Positions 1 to 12,329 of a stretch of DNA of 64,000 nt are shown piece by piece. Positions within the stretch are counted from its first letter, which is position 1. The number at the start of each line of letters is the position of its first letter. This stretch comes from Ooceraea biroi. Lineage: Eukaryota > Arthropoda > Insecta > Hymenoptera > Formicidae. Where the stretch lies: contig NC_039511.1 of assembly GCF_003672135.1 (NCBI RefSeq), forward strand, positions 3,250,464 to 3,314,463, read 5' to 3'. Made by a program: the position numbers and the translations under genes. The notes beneath the pieces are model-generated. The model was not told where the DNA came from. It worked only from the letters and a program-made list of their open reading frames with translations, and made no database searches.

Positions 1-61
1 TCATATTTAAATACATGTGTTTTTGAGCAAAAAAACCCTCAAAACTAAATCACACCCCTAA
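1..61 (+). mobile_element. 3' tip of a mauritiana-like mariner element
   Basis: These 61 bases match, with one visible mismatch, the last 62 or so bases of the mariner at 43286-44528, including the inverted terminal repeat that ends CACACCCCTAA. A TA dinucleotide follows at 62-63, as expected for the target duplication. The rest of the copy lies outside the window to the left. Orientation is the same as in the 43 kb copy. Confidence 0.88.
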
Positions 62-63
62 TA

Positions 64-1640
64 TATATAATCAGTTGAAAAAGGGTAAAATTGCTCGCTC
101 GGAGAAGCATACACGCTGGAATATCCAAGGATGAATACCACGGAAGAAAACGTACGGATTGTGGAATCATATTACTTCTGTCACAACACTAGCGTCCCAC
201 GTGCCTGCCCGAAAATCCTTTCGCATGAAAATATAGTTTCGTCATTTCCATTTCGCAATGTCAACTTACTATTACCATAAATTGCTTCCTCGCCCCAGTG
301 ACAAAATTGTTAAGAATGTCCAAGCTGTAATGCCATCGCGAATATTTATTCGTGCAATTCTATAAACACGTCGGCTTGGAGATTGTTGGCCGGGCATCAA
401 GAACTCGCGCTGAGCAGAGTTCTCTCTCGAAGCGAAGCGATAATTCGATTCTTATTCCGTAATTCAAGCCGGCGATATCTAACTCATGTCACAGCAAATC
501 ACAAAAAGTAAAGCTGCGTCGTATAAAGAATAGAACGACGGTAATAATGATCGCAGTCTGTACTAATGCTCGTGATATCGGAATTGATGAAATTTGGCAG
601 AGGTACAGCTCCATTTATCACGTTGCTACCACATTCCCGCAACACTTGCCAAATGTAACGTTGCCAAAAATACATATTAACTTATTTAATAGGCTCTACG
701 TTGTTGTTCCCCGTAAAATGTTACTCTACGAATTGCAACAAAAATTTCTTTCGAAGCTTGTCTCGCACTGAATCACCGCGAAATGATGGAAAAATTATCG
801 GCATACATTAATTACGTTATTTACGAGGTAGAATACAGCCAGCTGTTTGTTGATCACGATAAAGAAACGTGCATCACAGATACGCCGTGCTTTCAAGCCA
901 CCATTCGCTCCCAATAAATATGCAAATAATTACTTCGGTGAATCAAGGTCTTCAACTTTACATGCAAAAGAATGAGAACGACGACTCGTGTTATTTTCGG
1001 CCCACTTGTGGCCGAACAAGTCAGGCTGATGAATCCATACGTGAGTCACAGACGATCGTTAAATACAGTTGTTAACACGCGGAGGAGAATCGAACGTTAT
1101 TTATTTAAATGAGATATTTCGGCAATGAGTAGGCTATAAATTCAATCACACATCGGCTACCTACGTATCTTCGTATTTTCTACTTTTTATCCTGCGGAAA
1201 TTCAGTGACACGCAAGGTTCTTTATCATTCGAGAAAGAGCAATGCCTCACAACGTTGTCTTTCAAGAAATAATAGCGATAGATCATCTGAAATCTGAAGA
1301 GTCGCGAGAAAACGATCAATTTTCTGTATCTCGTAAATTTGTCGTTTTTTGTGAGTATCAAATAGAAGCTCTCTTTTTTTCTTCGACTTTCACAAACCAA
1401 TACAAATATCGCATATTACAAAGTATCGAGATTCTCAAGATCCGGTATAAAAAAGACCTACCTTTCCGTGGCGTCACAATGCAATCGAGTAAAGAGGAAC
1501 GCACTAATGGTTTACGGAGAGAAATGCCGTCGCTAGAACTAAAAGCTATCCAGGAAAGTTAACTGATGACGACGAACAGTCCTCCGAATCGCGCGCTAGT
1601 ATTGTTCGCGCGTAATGTCGCATAATCTAGCGCTCTGACA
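64..1640. other. Non-coding stretch, no gene seen
   Basis: The sequence is mixed-composition intergenic or intronic DNA. Short open frames at 547-771, 869-1075 and 1242-1562 overlap frames on the other strand. They show no codon bias, splice context or recognisable motif, so none is annotated as a gene. Confidence 0.5.
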
Positions 1641-2280
1641 AGCAGTTTACTCTCCCATACTCGAGTCCGACGACACCATAGAGACGACTGGACTCCGGTT
1701 CTGCGGCCGTGCGCTCTCTCCACTCGCCCGACCGCTTAATAAAGCCTCCTCTCTATCTCTGTCTACCTCTCTCTCTCTCTCTCTCTCATACATATCATAC
1801 ATACACACTCTCTCACACATCCATTCACTTTCATACATGTGAACGCTGCCGTACGACCGGCACCGTTACTCGCATCCCTCGTGGGGTTACGTTCGCGCGT
1901 ACACGCCGCTGTACAGTATATTACCGTGCCGATAATGCGTTTACGTTGGCGTATACGGTGCGTGCATGCCGCAACATATACGCGGCATGGGTCACGCGAG
2001 CCATTCCGACACGTGGCCGCAGGGATACGCGGTATTTATACGCGACGATAGTGTACGCGATCGACGCGGTCCACGGAAAAACGGGATGTGGCCACGGTGA
2101 CCATTTCTTTTTTTTTTTCCCACGCGACTGGAGCACCGGAGGAAAAACGGTGCATTTGGTATTTTTGAAACAGAAACGCGAAAAACTGGTAACGCGACCG
2201 TTACGCGGTACGAGCGTACCGAATATCGGTATTCTCACGGTTTCTCCGACTAAACGTGGCCAAAGTGAATTACAATGAGA
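1640..2280. other. CpG-rich island, possible promoter or 5' UTR
   Basis: The G+C and CpG content rises sharply here, with many CG-containing words such as ACGCG, GCGTA and CGTAC between 1840 and 2240, next to a CT microsatellite. Open frames exist on both strands (for example 1709-2278 plus and 1921-2238 minus), but they overlap each other and are low in complexity. In insect genomes with A+T-rich background such islands often mark transcription start regions. Strand and target gene cannot be assigned. Confidence 0.35.
1767..1787 (+). repeat. (CT)n microsatellite
   Basis: An uninterrupted run of about ten CT dinucleotides sits within a broader pyrimidine-rich stretch from 1745 to 1820. Confidence 0.95.
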
Positions 2281-4790
2281 TGAAAGGACGTCAGCATTGT
2301 TAACGGTGCTTAATTGCGGCCTCGCAGCTTCGTAGTTTTGGACGAAAGGTCAAATTGATTTGAGATTAAACATGCCTGTTGAAGCAAGAGATATTTTATG
2401 TTCAGAAATCAATGTTGTTTTGGACAACTAAAATTGTTTCTTTTGTAACTTGTTGGATAAATAAAAATTACTAGATTTTTAGAGTTTATTGTTTAAATTT
2501 TTCACAAAATCAATACTGAGATAATTAGTAACTATACTGCTAAATAGGAAAACTTGTAAACTGCTGCAGTGAGTTTTAAAATAGGAAAGGTGAACTACTG
2601 CCATTTTCTGCCGAGCACTTCGCTGACTGTTATGTGTGTACACATATTAATAGGATCGCGTACACCATAAATAAGCGAGAGCTTCCGGTTTAATGTGCTC
2701 GTGAAAAGTTAAGCGAAGCGTTCGAGAAAAGCTCTTTTTACCACGTCCGAGATATGTTACATGATAAATAAAACGACATAGATTTAATATTAATCTTTTT
2801 TTTAATTTTGCTGCAATTTGACAGAAGCGCGCGTTGTATCAACATTTCATGTATATTTTCAGTAAAATATACATAAAATATAATGATATTTTGTTTTCGT
2901 TTTTTTTTCTATTTATATTTATTTATGTTAAGAAATTATACAAGCGAAATATAAATTGAAATTTATATAAATAATCATATATAAAACATTACGTGAATCA
3001 ATAAAGCGCTGGGCCATTAAAGCGAGTCAAATATGTTTTACAGAGTTTTACAAAGCAACGTTTTATAAAGACATTATAATTATAGCAACTCATGACCTTT
3101 CACCATGCTTATAAGTGATAATTGAATATAAGAGTTTCGCCCTTGAAGTTGATTTAATAATCTTAAAATTTTTGTGTACTTTATTGTTGATGATACGTTT
3201 TATACTTGTATTTTTGTCTCCTTCTATTTATATTACAATACATACGAATATTATGGAAATTTCAAAACTTTTTAACTATATTTCAGAAAAGGGTAAAATA
3301 TTGATATCCAATATTTATTATAATTAATCTTAAAGTATTCACAGAATTTCGTATATTTCATGCTTGCAATGCTTTTGAGACATTGTGTAAAATTATCACA
3401 ATTATGTAATCGTATTTATATTTTATAATAAATCAAATAAATCAAATTATCAGAACTATTATTACACAGTCTGAAAATTACAACTTCTTCCTCAAGCTGC
3501 CGAGCGCTCGAGAAAGCAACTGCTTTCCTTCTTTCTCTCGCGAGCATTGCATTTCGTTGTGACGTAAAAAACTCGTTACCAAAATTGCCCACGTCGCTCA
3601 AAGAAAAAAGATTCGATTTTCTGATATGCTCAAGGCAATCCGCGAAGAACATTCTGTAATGAACTTTCTACTCGATCGTACGATGTACTGGCAGTTGCAA
3701 CTGACATTTAATGTACAGTTTAAATCGTGTAGATATACGCAATGTTTCCCATAGTAAGTGAACATGCAAAACTCTGTATAATAATTTATTTCACCTAGAT
3801 TTATTATGTACGTATATTTTAGTATGAACTTTTTGCAATGAATTTGATCGTGTTTCTCTTGATGACACAAAGAATGTTAAATGCCAGTTTTTCGCAGTTT
3901 CAACGCAAAATATGGGTCTAATTTAATCCCGACCGAGAATGGGCGTGACGTCCATTTAAATGTCACATTTTGCAATATGTGATATTTAAAAAAAATTGCG
4001 ATCACATTTATCGACGCCACGAATTTCGTGTAGCTGATCGAACGTTCTGATTAAAGACTATATCGAAACTTGCCGAGTTCCACTATACAATTAAGCTTTG
4101 GGTAACAAACACCAGCTTCGACCGCGTGCACGTGCCTTCAAGTATGCAGCAGATTAATTAATTAAATTTGCTGCTTAACGCAACGATCCGTGAATTTAAT
4201 TACTCCGATAGCCGCAGAATAAAATTTTCGTGTACAGCGCGATAACTTTTCCACCAAATAATGTAAACGCGTCAATTACTTAAATTACTTTCAGGCAGAA
4301 GTTGCTATGCCGTGATATAGCTCGTTCGTCGCTATTATCAATTAATTCTCTCTATCAGGCAATTTATATTTAAACATACGCATACACTGTGTATCTAAGT
4401 GGTTAATAAATTTGATTCGGTTTATAAAGCTACTTGATAGAATCAAAATTAGCTTATACATATACTCACTATAAACTGAATATTATGTCAGTAATTAATA
4501 TTAAAACGTGCATTTATAATATTTCATCCTTTCTCATCTCGATATAAAATATTTAAATTTTGCATTTTTCTCTTTTGACTTGAGAACATAAAATACGATT
4601 TAAGCGGTAATATATCAATCTTATTTAATGAAGGCAACAAAAAATACTCAAAGATACTAATTATATAAATGCTTAGAAAATCCTGCTTGTTAAAAAAATC
4701 AGATTAATCAGACCAATGCATTTGTACAAAATTGCCACGCGTTCACGCAGGATAGCACAAGCGGTTCGAGCTTTTAAGCAAATTACTATC
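2281..4790. other. A+T-rich non-coding stretch
   Basis: The stretch is A+T-rich, especially 2750-3450, with dense stop codons in all frames. The only open frames (3115-3327, 3416-3652 minus, 3598-3870 minus) are short and lack any recognisable motif. No transposon ends or RNA genes were seen. Confidence 0.5.
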
Positions 4791-4928
4791 CTGACCGCCA
4801 ACGTCAGCTGCAGTCGCGAAAGCACGACATACTCGAGCTGAGAACACGTTGCAGGAGTGCTCGAAGCAACCGAACATCTCGGAACTTCATAACCAAGGAA
4901 AGAGCAAGTTCGTCGTCGAACGAGGTCA

Positions 4929-4984
4929 ATGAATATCGCATCAAAAGTGAGTATTTAAGGGAGTATTTAAGTGAGTATTTAAGA
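4929..4984 (+). other. Possible short 5' exon with tandem donor-like repeat
   Basis: An ATG at 4929 is followed by five more codons and then by GTGAGT at 4947, a good 5' splice site. The donor merges into three perfect tandem copies of a 12-bp unit GAGTATTTAAGN (4949-4960, 4961-4972, 4973-4984). The first and third copies are preceded by GT or T and recreate a TGAGT core. The preceding 150 bases are richer in G+C and CAG/CGA words, as a 5' UTR might be. This is a pattern-level call only; no acceptor in a matching phase was established. Confidence 0.25.
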
Positions 4985-5172
4985 ACTTCTGCTATACACT
5001 ACGTGATTCGAAAGATTGCTCACGAGGCATATCAACAACTACGAAATACAATTTTGAAGGTCTTGTCGCTTCTTTTACGTGGAAACAAATTTCAAGTGTC
5101 GTAGATCGAACAACCAATGCATTTTCGCCGCATTGGTTGTCGAGTCAAGCTAAGAACACGGCGATTTATTGA

Positions 5173-5400
5173 TTTCCTGAAGAAGTGTACACGGAATCGC
5201 GTCGACAGACAAAACGAAACCACAAGAACGCGCTGTCGGCGTCTGCAAAGCCGACAGAGAAGACGGACTACACGGGGAATAAAATTTCGACCTCACGAGG
5301 AGCTAATCTGCTTCCGTTTTTATCGCAGAGCACGCAGTCAAGTTTGTCGTCTCAGCTGCATTTTCATCCTGCCGTTGGATATGCCTACGAGAGTTCCTAG
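5173..5400 (+). CDS. Candidate coding fragment, unknown protein (uncertain)
   Basis: An open frame begins after the TGA at 5170, contains no ATG, and ends with TAG at 5398-5400. The first half shows strongly G/C-ending codons (ACG, GCG, CTG, TCG, AAG, CCG, GAG, GAC, TAC), unlike the A+T-rich surroundings. The translation is Lys/Arg/Ser/Thr-rich and ends in HPAVGYAYESS. It would have to be a 3' exon; possible acceptor AGs lie near 5182, but the pyrimidine tract is weak. No family was recognised. A second frame at 5117-5485 overlaps it and looks like a shadow. It could equally be non-coding. Confidence 0.22.
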   Translation, partial: FPEEVYTESRRQTKRNHKNALSASAKPTEKTDYTGNKISTSRGANLLPFLSQSTQSSLSSQLHFHPAVGYAYESS

Positions 5401-6030
5401 TTCTTTCATAATTCAACGAGTTGTGCGAGAGGCAAAATTTTTCGCGTTTTCGTACGGCCTCGCGGAGATTGTGCGCGCAAGTTAAATTCGTCCCGCGAGT
5501 GCTCATTGTGAATGAAATGAAGCAGGCGCGGCTTCTTAATTCGACACCAGGTGAGGCCGAGTGAAACTTGAAAGCTTCTTTCTATATTTCCTGTGTAAAG
5601 ATAAATCGCACGTTCATCGGCGCGAACACGATCAATTTGCCCTGAAATCACATCGCGGAAGTATACAATCATGTTCTCATCGTACTTTTTTGAGATAAAA
5701 GCACATTGTGTGATAGTCTATGTTGCCAATGTTACGCGCCACTAATTGAGACGATGTGTATCCAGCACAAATGTGATAACGCATTATCTCTCACTCTCTT
5801 AAAAGAGCAGAAGATAGCTTTGTACTTTTATATCAAACATTTTGATATTATCTATCTGCTGTCATAAATCTGCTCACTTTTCATAGGTAATATAGGAGCA
5901 TAACTTAAGTTCAATATAAAATCGTTTATCAAACAATGTCCAAAGATTTTTCAGCATAGAATGATTTACTTACGATCTAAATCGCCTGTACATAAAATCT
6001 CACAAGTGAGCTCAAGAAGAGATACTTGAT

Positions 6031-6060
6031 GATACATACCTGAAACAGAAAGAGAACAAT
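6031..6060 (-). promoter_or_regulatory. Putative recursive splice site (ratchet point)
   Basis: Read on the minus strand, a pyrimidine-rich tract ends in TTTCTGTTTCAG and is followed with no gap by GTATGTAT. A 3' splice site and a 5' splice site therefore share one junction, between 6040 and 6039. This is the arrangement of zero-length exons used for recursive splicing in long insect introns (consensus pyrimidines-NCAG|GTAAGT). The same 20 bases occur at 43.07 kb on the same strand. The functional assignment is inferred. Confidence 0.5.
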
Positions 6061-7157
6061 GTCCATTATAAAACATGTCGTACTCGTATCATATTTTTAG
6101 AAAATTTATAGTCGGAATAAATAATTGTCATAACAATTTTAACGATCCTAAGTTCATTTATTTGTCGCGAGTGTTGTCTTGAAGATTAAGGCTCGCGGCG
6201 AAAATGCATGATTCAGCACGGACAGCCGCGTAATTTCTACACGGTGACAGATTCACTAGTTCATGCAAGAAATTTTAATTCCAACTCACGCGTATGCACG
6301 AATCGGTCTTAAATCGTGCGGTAAAATATGCGTCGCAAGGCCCGCGCCTCGTTCGCATAGCATCACGATCTATGCCTCCGTGCGATCCGCACATGCAGCC
6401 GCACAAGATCGGCCAAGACGAAGCCAGAAAAGCAGTGACCGTCCTTATGTGGTGCTCGCAAACGTGTCAGTGAATCCGACGTTGAAGTTGCAGCTGCAAT
6501 ACCGTTCTAAAGTCGGAGTTTGCTGCAGAAAACGTGCTCCCCGGTAGCACATTTCAACGCGTTATGCGTGAAACTGTTTGAAAGAACCTTTGTAAACCCG
6601 TCCTTTAATATGTTTTGTAACGCATATTCGTTATTAAAAATATTAAATAAACGAGACGAATCAAGAGACACGGTAGTGTCTCGCGCCAAGTATACGTTAT
6701 GTTACAACTCAATATTTACGTAAGAATTCTATTAAAACATCATTTTTATTTGGAACTCTTTTGATATCTACGTCTTATATTTTTATCTTTTAATTAAAAG
6801 AAAGAGATGGATTTCATGATATTTGACTTAACATCAAACCGAATCAAATTGACTGGTTAACTTGGATTATCAATTAACGTCTCAAGTTCTCTATTGATTC
6901 TTCTCGATTAAGATAACTTTAATCCATGATAAACGGCTTGGAAGGGAATTAAAAAAATCAGAAGGTCGGAATGCTTTTGTAACCCGCGGTTCGAAAGAGT
7001 TAATCCTTTTCTTGACAGACGGGAAGTAATCCCGTCCGCTGGCTTTGACGCACCCTGCAGTTAACGTGCCGCGATAAAAGATAATTGCGGCGACCTCGAT
7101 TCCGCTTTCTCCCATCTTGTTCAGGGCGATCCCGTACAAGTTTCGATCGTCTTCTAC

Positions 7158-7211
7158 CCCGACAACGACGAAGACGAAGGAGAAGACAACGACGACGACG
7201 ACAACGACGAT
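7158..7211 (+). repeat. CGA/CAA-type trinucleotide low-complexity run
   Basis: Imperfect repeats of GAC, GAA and AAC triplets fill this stretch and create artificial open frames rich in Thr, Arg or Val on both strands. Confidence 0.85.
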
Positions 7212-10117
7212 GGCTGGATACTTCGACAGTGATTCTGGCTTGTGCGCGCGTGATCGTGGGATCACCGAGGAGCTGGCAGATCGCCAAGAGCGCTCGATCG
7301 CCAGAGAGAAAGGAGGAAGAGGGCTGACTTTCGACTTCCGCTGGAAGAAAGATTCTCTCTCGTTACTTCCCCCGTTATCGTCTGCTTTCCATTGTATGCA
7401 CGCACTCTCTTCTTCTCTAAGATAAATCTCGCTGTATTTTGTTAAATTTGTTTATGTTTCTTTCATCATTTTCTTAAGCCCTCATAGTTTGTATTAGCGT
7501 AAAGCAAATTTACTTCATCCATTAAGCAAATCACCGATAGATTAATATTATTTTCCTAGCTGCAACAGACAATTTACATCTATTTTTAAGCAGTCATCAC
7601 TGTTTTATTATTACTGCTGTATCGTTATAAGAATCTTGAATATTCTGCATCCATTTTTAATTGAAATAAAGCTTGGTTCAGAATAATATATTGATTTCTC
7701 CGTCACGTCTTTTCTTTTTTCCGTCCTTCGTCAGGCGTGCTGCTTTTTTTAGCCCTGAAAACATGCCAAGGCAGAGCGAGAAAGAAAGGGCGCGAACATG
7801 CGGAGGAGATGATGCCAAAGAGAAAGACGAGGCGCGAGCTCAAAGACCTTGGCAGTATGCGAGGGACGATGAATGGCAAGCGCGATTAAAGTAAGGTCGC
7901 TAGAAAAATGTTGGAGTAGCAAGCGCGTCATTCTGGCGCCACGTGTGCGCAAATACGTGACGTTGTCGAGCGAGATGACTTATCATTACGGGAACAGAAC
8001 AGGTTACTATGAATTCTCCAATGTTTGGATAATGCGCCACCACAATCAACAAAATATTCGTGATCACAAGATTGTTGCGTATCATGACTATTAGCACGAG
8101 TTATTTTGATTAAAACGCGCGCGACATAAATATACAAAACTATAAAACACTTCTAATTTTCTGTGAATTTTACATTACAACATTTTTCCACAGAAGACTA
8201 ACATTTATCATTATAAAAAATATATCGTCTAACAAAGTGCTGGAACGAATCCGGAATTCGAACAGTGTTCAAATTGCGACAACATCGTTAAAATCGCCGG
8301 AATGCCGCGCCGTCGCGACTTTACGTAACGCGGCAACAACAATGCCTCCAGTTGCGTGTGCATGCAGAATTTGACGGAAATAGAATGCGCAACTGGTACC
8401 GGTGGTCGCGTTGCATAACTAAGCGGACGTGGATCGTCTCGCGATCGGTCGCGATTCGGTTACGGGAACGAAGAAACGTGCTTCACGAATATTAAACAGA
8501 GTAGGTTTCACTCGAAATGGCTTCATCAAGCAGCAACGGCGACGATAATAGGAAAACGATGTTATATCATGCGCGACGCACCTGTTACAAAGTGGACGAG
8601 CGAGGACGTGATGCGCCGGTTTCGGATCGATACGGTACCTTGCCGACGTGCGTCATGAACCGCACACCGCGGTGAATTCAATTGCGTGTGTGAGCAAAAC
8701 GTCAGGGAAACCTGTTCCCGGAAGATATTTCCAGAGACGTTCTCCAGTCGCATCGATCCGACGCATCCTCATTCGTTCCAACGATGCGGAACATTCAGCG
8801 TGCACCAATGTCCTACGCCCCGTAAAAATGTTTCCAGATGATTACAGCTTTCCTCGTGGCTTCGTAATTTCCCCAAATATCATTACGCCAAACGTATGTT
8901 ATGATCGTCGTTATCAATGCAATGAAAATACATCCGAGAATCAGCAAGACAACTTTCGCGGTGCGAGCAAAAGAGAATTGAATTCCATTCCGAGGCTAAT
9001 CGAGAAATGAGAAAACATGAGAGAAGTGATAGAGCGAGCTGCACGTGATTAAATGGAAGAAGCGAGAAATACAAAATGGTAATGGCTGCGTTGAAGTATT
9101 ATTGTCACGTACCGTAGCGCTGTAAATTAACTGGTTATCTGATATGTTGCACCTTTCTGTTTACCATACGAGCAGAAACGTAAAGAGCTGCGGGAAGAAT
9201 TAAAATTCGAATAGAATCGTATATCGGACAAAAATACTCATTTCCACGGAGTGCAACCAAGCGTGCGGTAATAACGCGAGATAGCGCGCCACGTCCCTGA
9301 CGAATCGTCGAAAGGACCTGGGAAAACTTAATGAAAGAGAAGTAAAGATGAGCGAACAGCGCTCGCTCGTGCTCGATAAAACGGCGGTACGGTCACGCGA
9401 AGGAACGAGGAATAAGGGAACAGACACGAGCATTAAACGTGATTATACTGGATTCCATGAAGAATCGCTGTCGACGCCAGAAAAGCAACGGTCGTCATCG
9501 AAAGTCTTTTCCTTTCGAGGCGAGACGCCCAAGTGGCACTCCTTCCCATCGATTTATTGGAATTCCGACAAACAACCTATTCAGACCACGTAAATGATAC
9601 GAGAATAAACGTTACGTGATAAAAGAAAATTACGTGGAAAGATAATTTCCTCCAGAAAACAAATAAGCAATAATTAGCTTGAACGTTTACTCGCACCTCG
9701 AGCAGTAGAAAGAGACATGCCGCCATTCGCTTATACGCGCAACAATTTTTGCGTATTTGCATACTGTGCGCGAAAGAGACCTTGGGGAGAACGTTTGAAA
9801 AGGTTGAATGGAAAATTTATGATGGTATGCAAAAGTAAGATCACACACGTGCACACACCATACACCGAGAAACGTTCATAACATGGCATGACAGTTGCGC
9901 AGGAATTTAATAAGCATGGTTTCTGGTAATTTATAGGATGTGTAGATTATGCGGTCATAGGATTATAATGCACGTGTAAGGGCAGACGAGTTTTCATGTG
10001 CTTCAACAAAACGATAGAGATAAGATTCATAGCATTATTTTGCTATTAGGTAAAATTATTTTATAAACATTTTTCATCCAGAATATGTACAGGGTGTCCC
10101 ATGGGAAGTTGCTGAAA

Positions 10118-11287
10118 CTAATCAGCTGTCATTTTTAAACGTACGCAGTTATTGAAAATTCTTTTACGAAAACTTGTGAAACCTTTTTCTAACATGTCGT
10201 CTTTAATGTTGCTGACGACCTTTTTAATAGCTACTACTAAATCTGACACTGTTTCTGGATTTCCGGCATAACAATGGTCCTTAATGTATCCCCAAAGAAA
10301 GAAGTCACATGGATTTAAATCCGGCGAGTACGGTGGCCATTCTAGCCCCCCCCTGGGCAAATTTGGGTATCCCAGACCGATGACTCGATTGCCATAAACT
10401 TTATGGATTGTTTCGAAGACCTCCTGGGTTCGATGTGGTGTCGCTCCATCCTGCATGAAATGAAATCCTCTGACCAGGCCTCTTTTTTTTGCATGAGGGA
10501 AGAATTGTGTTTCGAGAAGCTGCTTGTAACTTTCACCAGTGACTGTTGATTCGAAGAATTGCAGATAAATTCCTTTTACCGAGATCGCAGCCTATGCTGT
10601 TATTTTTTGTGGATGTAAAGGTTTAGCCAGGGAAACGTTGGGATTTTCCGACCCCCAAAATCTATAATTTTGTTTATTAACATAACCATTTAGCCAGAAA
10701 TGTGCTTCGTCCGTGTAAATTATCAATTTTGCATCAAGTTCTCCATCTTCAAACATTCCATTTATCGTCTTGCAGAATTCCACACGTTTCGTCATAGCGC
10801 GTTTGGTTAGCAATTGATGCGATGTTATTTTATAGGGATGCATTTTCAGGAAATGTTTTAAAATCCTGTGTAACGTTGTTTTGGATATTTCAAGAGCTTG
10901 GGCAGCTTTTCGAATGGAAGAATTTGGATTCTCTTCAAAATACTTCTTAATATCTTCAATGTTTTCTTCTGCAGCTACAGACACAGAAGAACCTGGCAGA
11001 TCATGTCTACGGTCTTGGATAGTTCCATACTGCATAAAATTATCGATAATTCTGATAAAAATAACACAAAACATTATTTTAATGCAGATTTATTGCCAAA
11101 AATGGAGTGACGTAACGCATACGTTTAAAGAAATAATAAATTCTAACCTTTTCAGCGTGTTTTCGCTCTTAACTTTATGTGTTCCGTATTTAGTACGAAA
11201 CCCCCTGTAAGCATTGCTATAAACTTTTCCTCTGGAAAAGAAGCACTCGACAAGATAAATCTTTTCTTCCGTCGTCAGATTACTCAT
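10118..11287 (-). pseudogene. Intron-containing Tc1/mariner transposase with one premature stop
   Basis: The transposase would cut and paste the surrounding element by a DDE/D reaction. Exon 1 (11287-11148) starts MSNLTTEEKIYLVECFFSRG and ends at a GT donor (11147-11146). A 96-bp intron (11147-11052) ends TTATTTTTATCAG, and exon 2 (11051-10118) resumes in frame. The spliced frame is 358 codons, the last being the normal stop. Codon 200 (10594-10592) is TAG where the family has Trp, so the copy is formally broken. The N-terminal part resembles the helix-turn-helix DNA-binding region of the insect family often labelled DUF4817. Candidate catalytic residues are D161 (YTDEAHF), D248 (MQDGATPH) and D296 (NPCDFFLW). 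That is a DD47D spacing by my count, wider than the DD34D of classical mariners. No other frameshift was seen. Confidence 0.88.
11052..11147 (-). other. 96-bp spliceosomal intron inside the transposase gene
   Basis: The minus strand reads AAAAG|GTTAGAAT at the 5' end and TTTTTATCAG|AATTATCG at the 3' end. Removing it joins NTLKR to IIDNFMQ without changing frame. Reading through it gives the dead-end sequence after NTLKR and a stop. Confidence 0.85.
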
Positions 11288-11435
11288 TTTGACGCGCACG
11301 GACTTGCATCTACCACAACCAGAATAAAACTGCGGACACTCAGATGAACGACCGTTAACCGTAAGACCCTTTCTGAAGTTATGGAGGGGAGAACCAATCG
11401 TTTACTTTCAGCAACTTCCCATGGGACACCCTGTA

Positions 11436-12329
11436 TAATGTTGTCCTCAATTTTGAGAGTAAGTACTTTTAGGATACATGTGTGATAGTACGCGATGGAA
11501 AGCATATTGAGTCTTTATCATACATATTTGGAATGCAGTCGTTAATTTTCTCTGCATGATAACGGACAAAGTTTGGAGTGAAAGTTCGACAGATACTTGA
11601 GAATCGATTTTCCGATATTCCGTTATGCATAGTGTTGCTCCCTTGTGATTTTATTCCGAACGTCCTTGTATATTGTTACGTGCACGGCCTTAATTGAAGT
11701 ACTTCTGGTGTTCTCGGCTTGTCGTTACAATAGCCACTCTGTATTTGCATAGTTCGCGTAAGGGAGCAACCTTGAATAACACTCCTGGTTTCGCACATTT
11801 TCTCATGCTTTGTTTGTCGCCGATTTCATCTTAATCTTGCGTTTTCTTTTTCTATACGTTACGATCACAGAAAATATATTTCTATTGTAAGAAATTAAAT
11901 ATATCAATAAATCAAGTTTTGCTAAGCAATAAAACTGCACTCGAGAAACAGCGATAAAATACTCGCAGTTTCGATTGAGATTTTGGCTAGATCAACAAAG
12001 TCACCTCCGCAATCCATCGCGCGCTTGTTTTGTTCGGCTAAATTCTCCGATCGATTCACTCCACTCTCTCCTGAGACCTCATTAAGAACATTTTGTCGGA
12101 AGATGTGCACGGTACACGTGGTGGGAGAGGAGAGAAGCAATCGAACTGTAGATAATTAAAGTCGCGACAATCGAGAAACTGATGTGCGAACTATTTACCA
12201 AGTTTGGATGAAATAGTTATCGAACGTTGGATTGTGCCTTAAGCAAAGTTAAATCCTCCGGAGATAACGACAAATTTGAGACCTCTGAGATTCACAGCGG
12301 AACTTGGGTAAAACATCAATTTATCTCTG
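11436..12329. other. Non-coding stretch between two transposons
   Basis: No open frame with coding character, no RNA gene and no terminal repeat was seen between the mariner end and the TTAA element. A short minus frame at 11922-12140 has no recognisable motif. Confidence 0.5.

Larger units (their letters stand above)
5401..10087. other. Intergenic or intronic DNA, mostly featureless
   Basis: Apart from the recursive-splice-like motif at 6.04 kb and a CGA/CAA trinucleotide run near 7.18 kb, nothing can be supported here. Open frames such as 6263-6547, 8648-9010 and 9348-9593 are short, overlap antisense frames, and show no motif or convincing splice context. Confidence 0.45.
10088..11435 (-). 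mobile_element. Tc1/mariner element with CAGGGTGTCCC termini
   Basis: Perfect inverted terminal repeats of about 28 bp, beginning CAGGGTGTCCCATGGGAAGT, lie at 10090 and in inverse at 11433. TA target duplications are at 10088-10089 and 11434-11435. The body between the TAs is 1344 bp. The transposase gene runs on the minus strand. The identical termini and single coding lesion suggest a fairly young copy. Confidence 0.95.

Noticed and set aside
9348..9593. Plus-strand frame MSEQRSLVLDKTAVRS, 81 codons
   Set aside because: It begins with a true ATG and has a modest G/C third-position bias, but no motif, poly(A) signal or splice evidence.
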